From Betaproteobacteria bacterium (GTDB taxonomy: Bacteria; Pseudomonadota; Gammaproteobacteria; Burkholderiales; Rhodocyclaceae), in NCBI GenBank assembly GCA_009780885.1, contig WQZF01000026.1:1-32231 (forward strand): DNA of 32,231 nt, written 5' to 3'. Below are positions 32,108 to 32,231 of the stretch, one piece after another. Both the position numbers and the translations under genes were made by a program. The notes under the pieces were generated by a model. The model saw only the letters and a list, made by a program, of their open reading frames with translations, did no database searches and had not been told where the DNA came from. The first letter of the stretch is position 1. Each line of letters starts with the position of its first letter.

Positions 32108-32231
32108 GGGAATCTCTGAACAAGCCCCCCTTTTCCTGATATGCTGTTATAATATTACATCTTTTTTATTTTCTCTCTGGATCATGAACCAACTGAGTTT
32201 TTCGGACGCGGAATACGCGGCCAAGCGGAAG
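32108..32231 (+). mobile_element. Left end of an IS5-family insertion sequence, cut by window edge
   Basis: The stretch from the end of the MITE-like copy (GGGAATCTCTGAAC, a plausible terminal repeat) through a TATAAT at 32148-32153 to the transposase start forms the expected left end of an insertion sequence. The right end lies outside the window, so the terminal repeat cannot be confirmed. Confidence 0.6.
32185..32231 (+). CDS. IS5-family transposase, N-terminal fragment (runs off window)
   Basis: ATG at 32185 opens MNQLSFSDAEYAAKRK, the characteristic beginning of IS5-group transposases (compare the usual MKQLSFADAEYA.KRK). Only 15 full codons are inside the window, so integrity cannot be judged. 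It reads away from the PIN cassette. Confidence 0.75.

Overview
The window looks like a chromosomal segment of a GC-rich Gram-negative betaproteobacterium, plausibly of the Rhodocyclales. This rests on gene content read from the sequence, not on a search: the ECF sigma-DUF3619-DUF3106-RDD cluster beside ilvB-ilvN-ilvC-psd-pssA, an LPS block (kdsD-kdsC-lptC-lptA), a B12-riboswitch-controlled btuB, folP, Nif3 and an aromatic-acid CoA ligase (paaK). The first 49 bases (26 A, then GTG and a long G run) look like an assembly or contig-end artefact, and the last 47 bases open a transposase that runs off the window.

Layout. 458-2692 (minus): sigma factor, one-TM protein, periplasmic DUF3106 protein and RDD membrane protein, translationally coupled. 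2805-7636 (plus): branched-chain amino-acid synthesis (ilvB, ilvN, ilvC, closed by a strong terminator), then phosphatidylethanolamine synthesis (psd, pssA). 7777-11500 (minus): an HtrA/DegS-like protease followed closely by a ZorA/ZorB-like proton-channel motor pair, with no Zorya effector gene in view. 11514-12305 (plus): Nif3. 12534-14936 (minus): cobalamin riboswitch, btuB and terminator. 14995-15855 (minus): folP. 16059-19958 (plus): kdsD, kdsC, lptC, lptA, then a crotonase-family hydratase. 20489-21441 (plus): a secreted matrixin-like protein whose zinc ligands are lost. 21813-24407 (minus): small unknown protein, alpha/beta hydrolase, [2Fe-2S] ferredoxin, VanZ-family protein. 24442-27245 (minus): Na+/solute symporter and phenylacetate-CoA ligase. 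27482-28819 (plus): MATE exporter. 28919-32231: an accessory region with an hsdM lacking visible hsdS/hsdR, hsdM-like debris, a HipB-type operator, a two-gene unknown-plus-PIN cassette, a MITE-like element and the start of an IS5-family transposase.

The intergenic spaces are rich in repeats. Four copies of a 78-80 bp AT-rich element with inverted ends (ATTTTCTAAATT) sit at gene borders, three of them between convergent genes, and a fifth is a fragment. A second family with TTATTGATCCGG ends occurs three times; one copy has been split by a roughly 120 bp two-hairpin element resembling IS200/IS605 ends. Other GC-rich hairpin repeats fill 19960-20352 and 21447-21706.

Best candidates for something undescribed: the HtrA-ZorA-ZorB operon without a known effector; the 244-aa protein plus PIN cassette beside a lone hsdM with a TATCC-N8-GGATA operator; the 78-bp repeat family; and the zinc-ligand-less matrixin.
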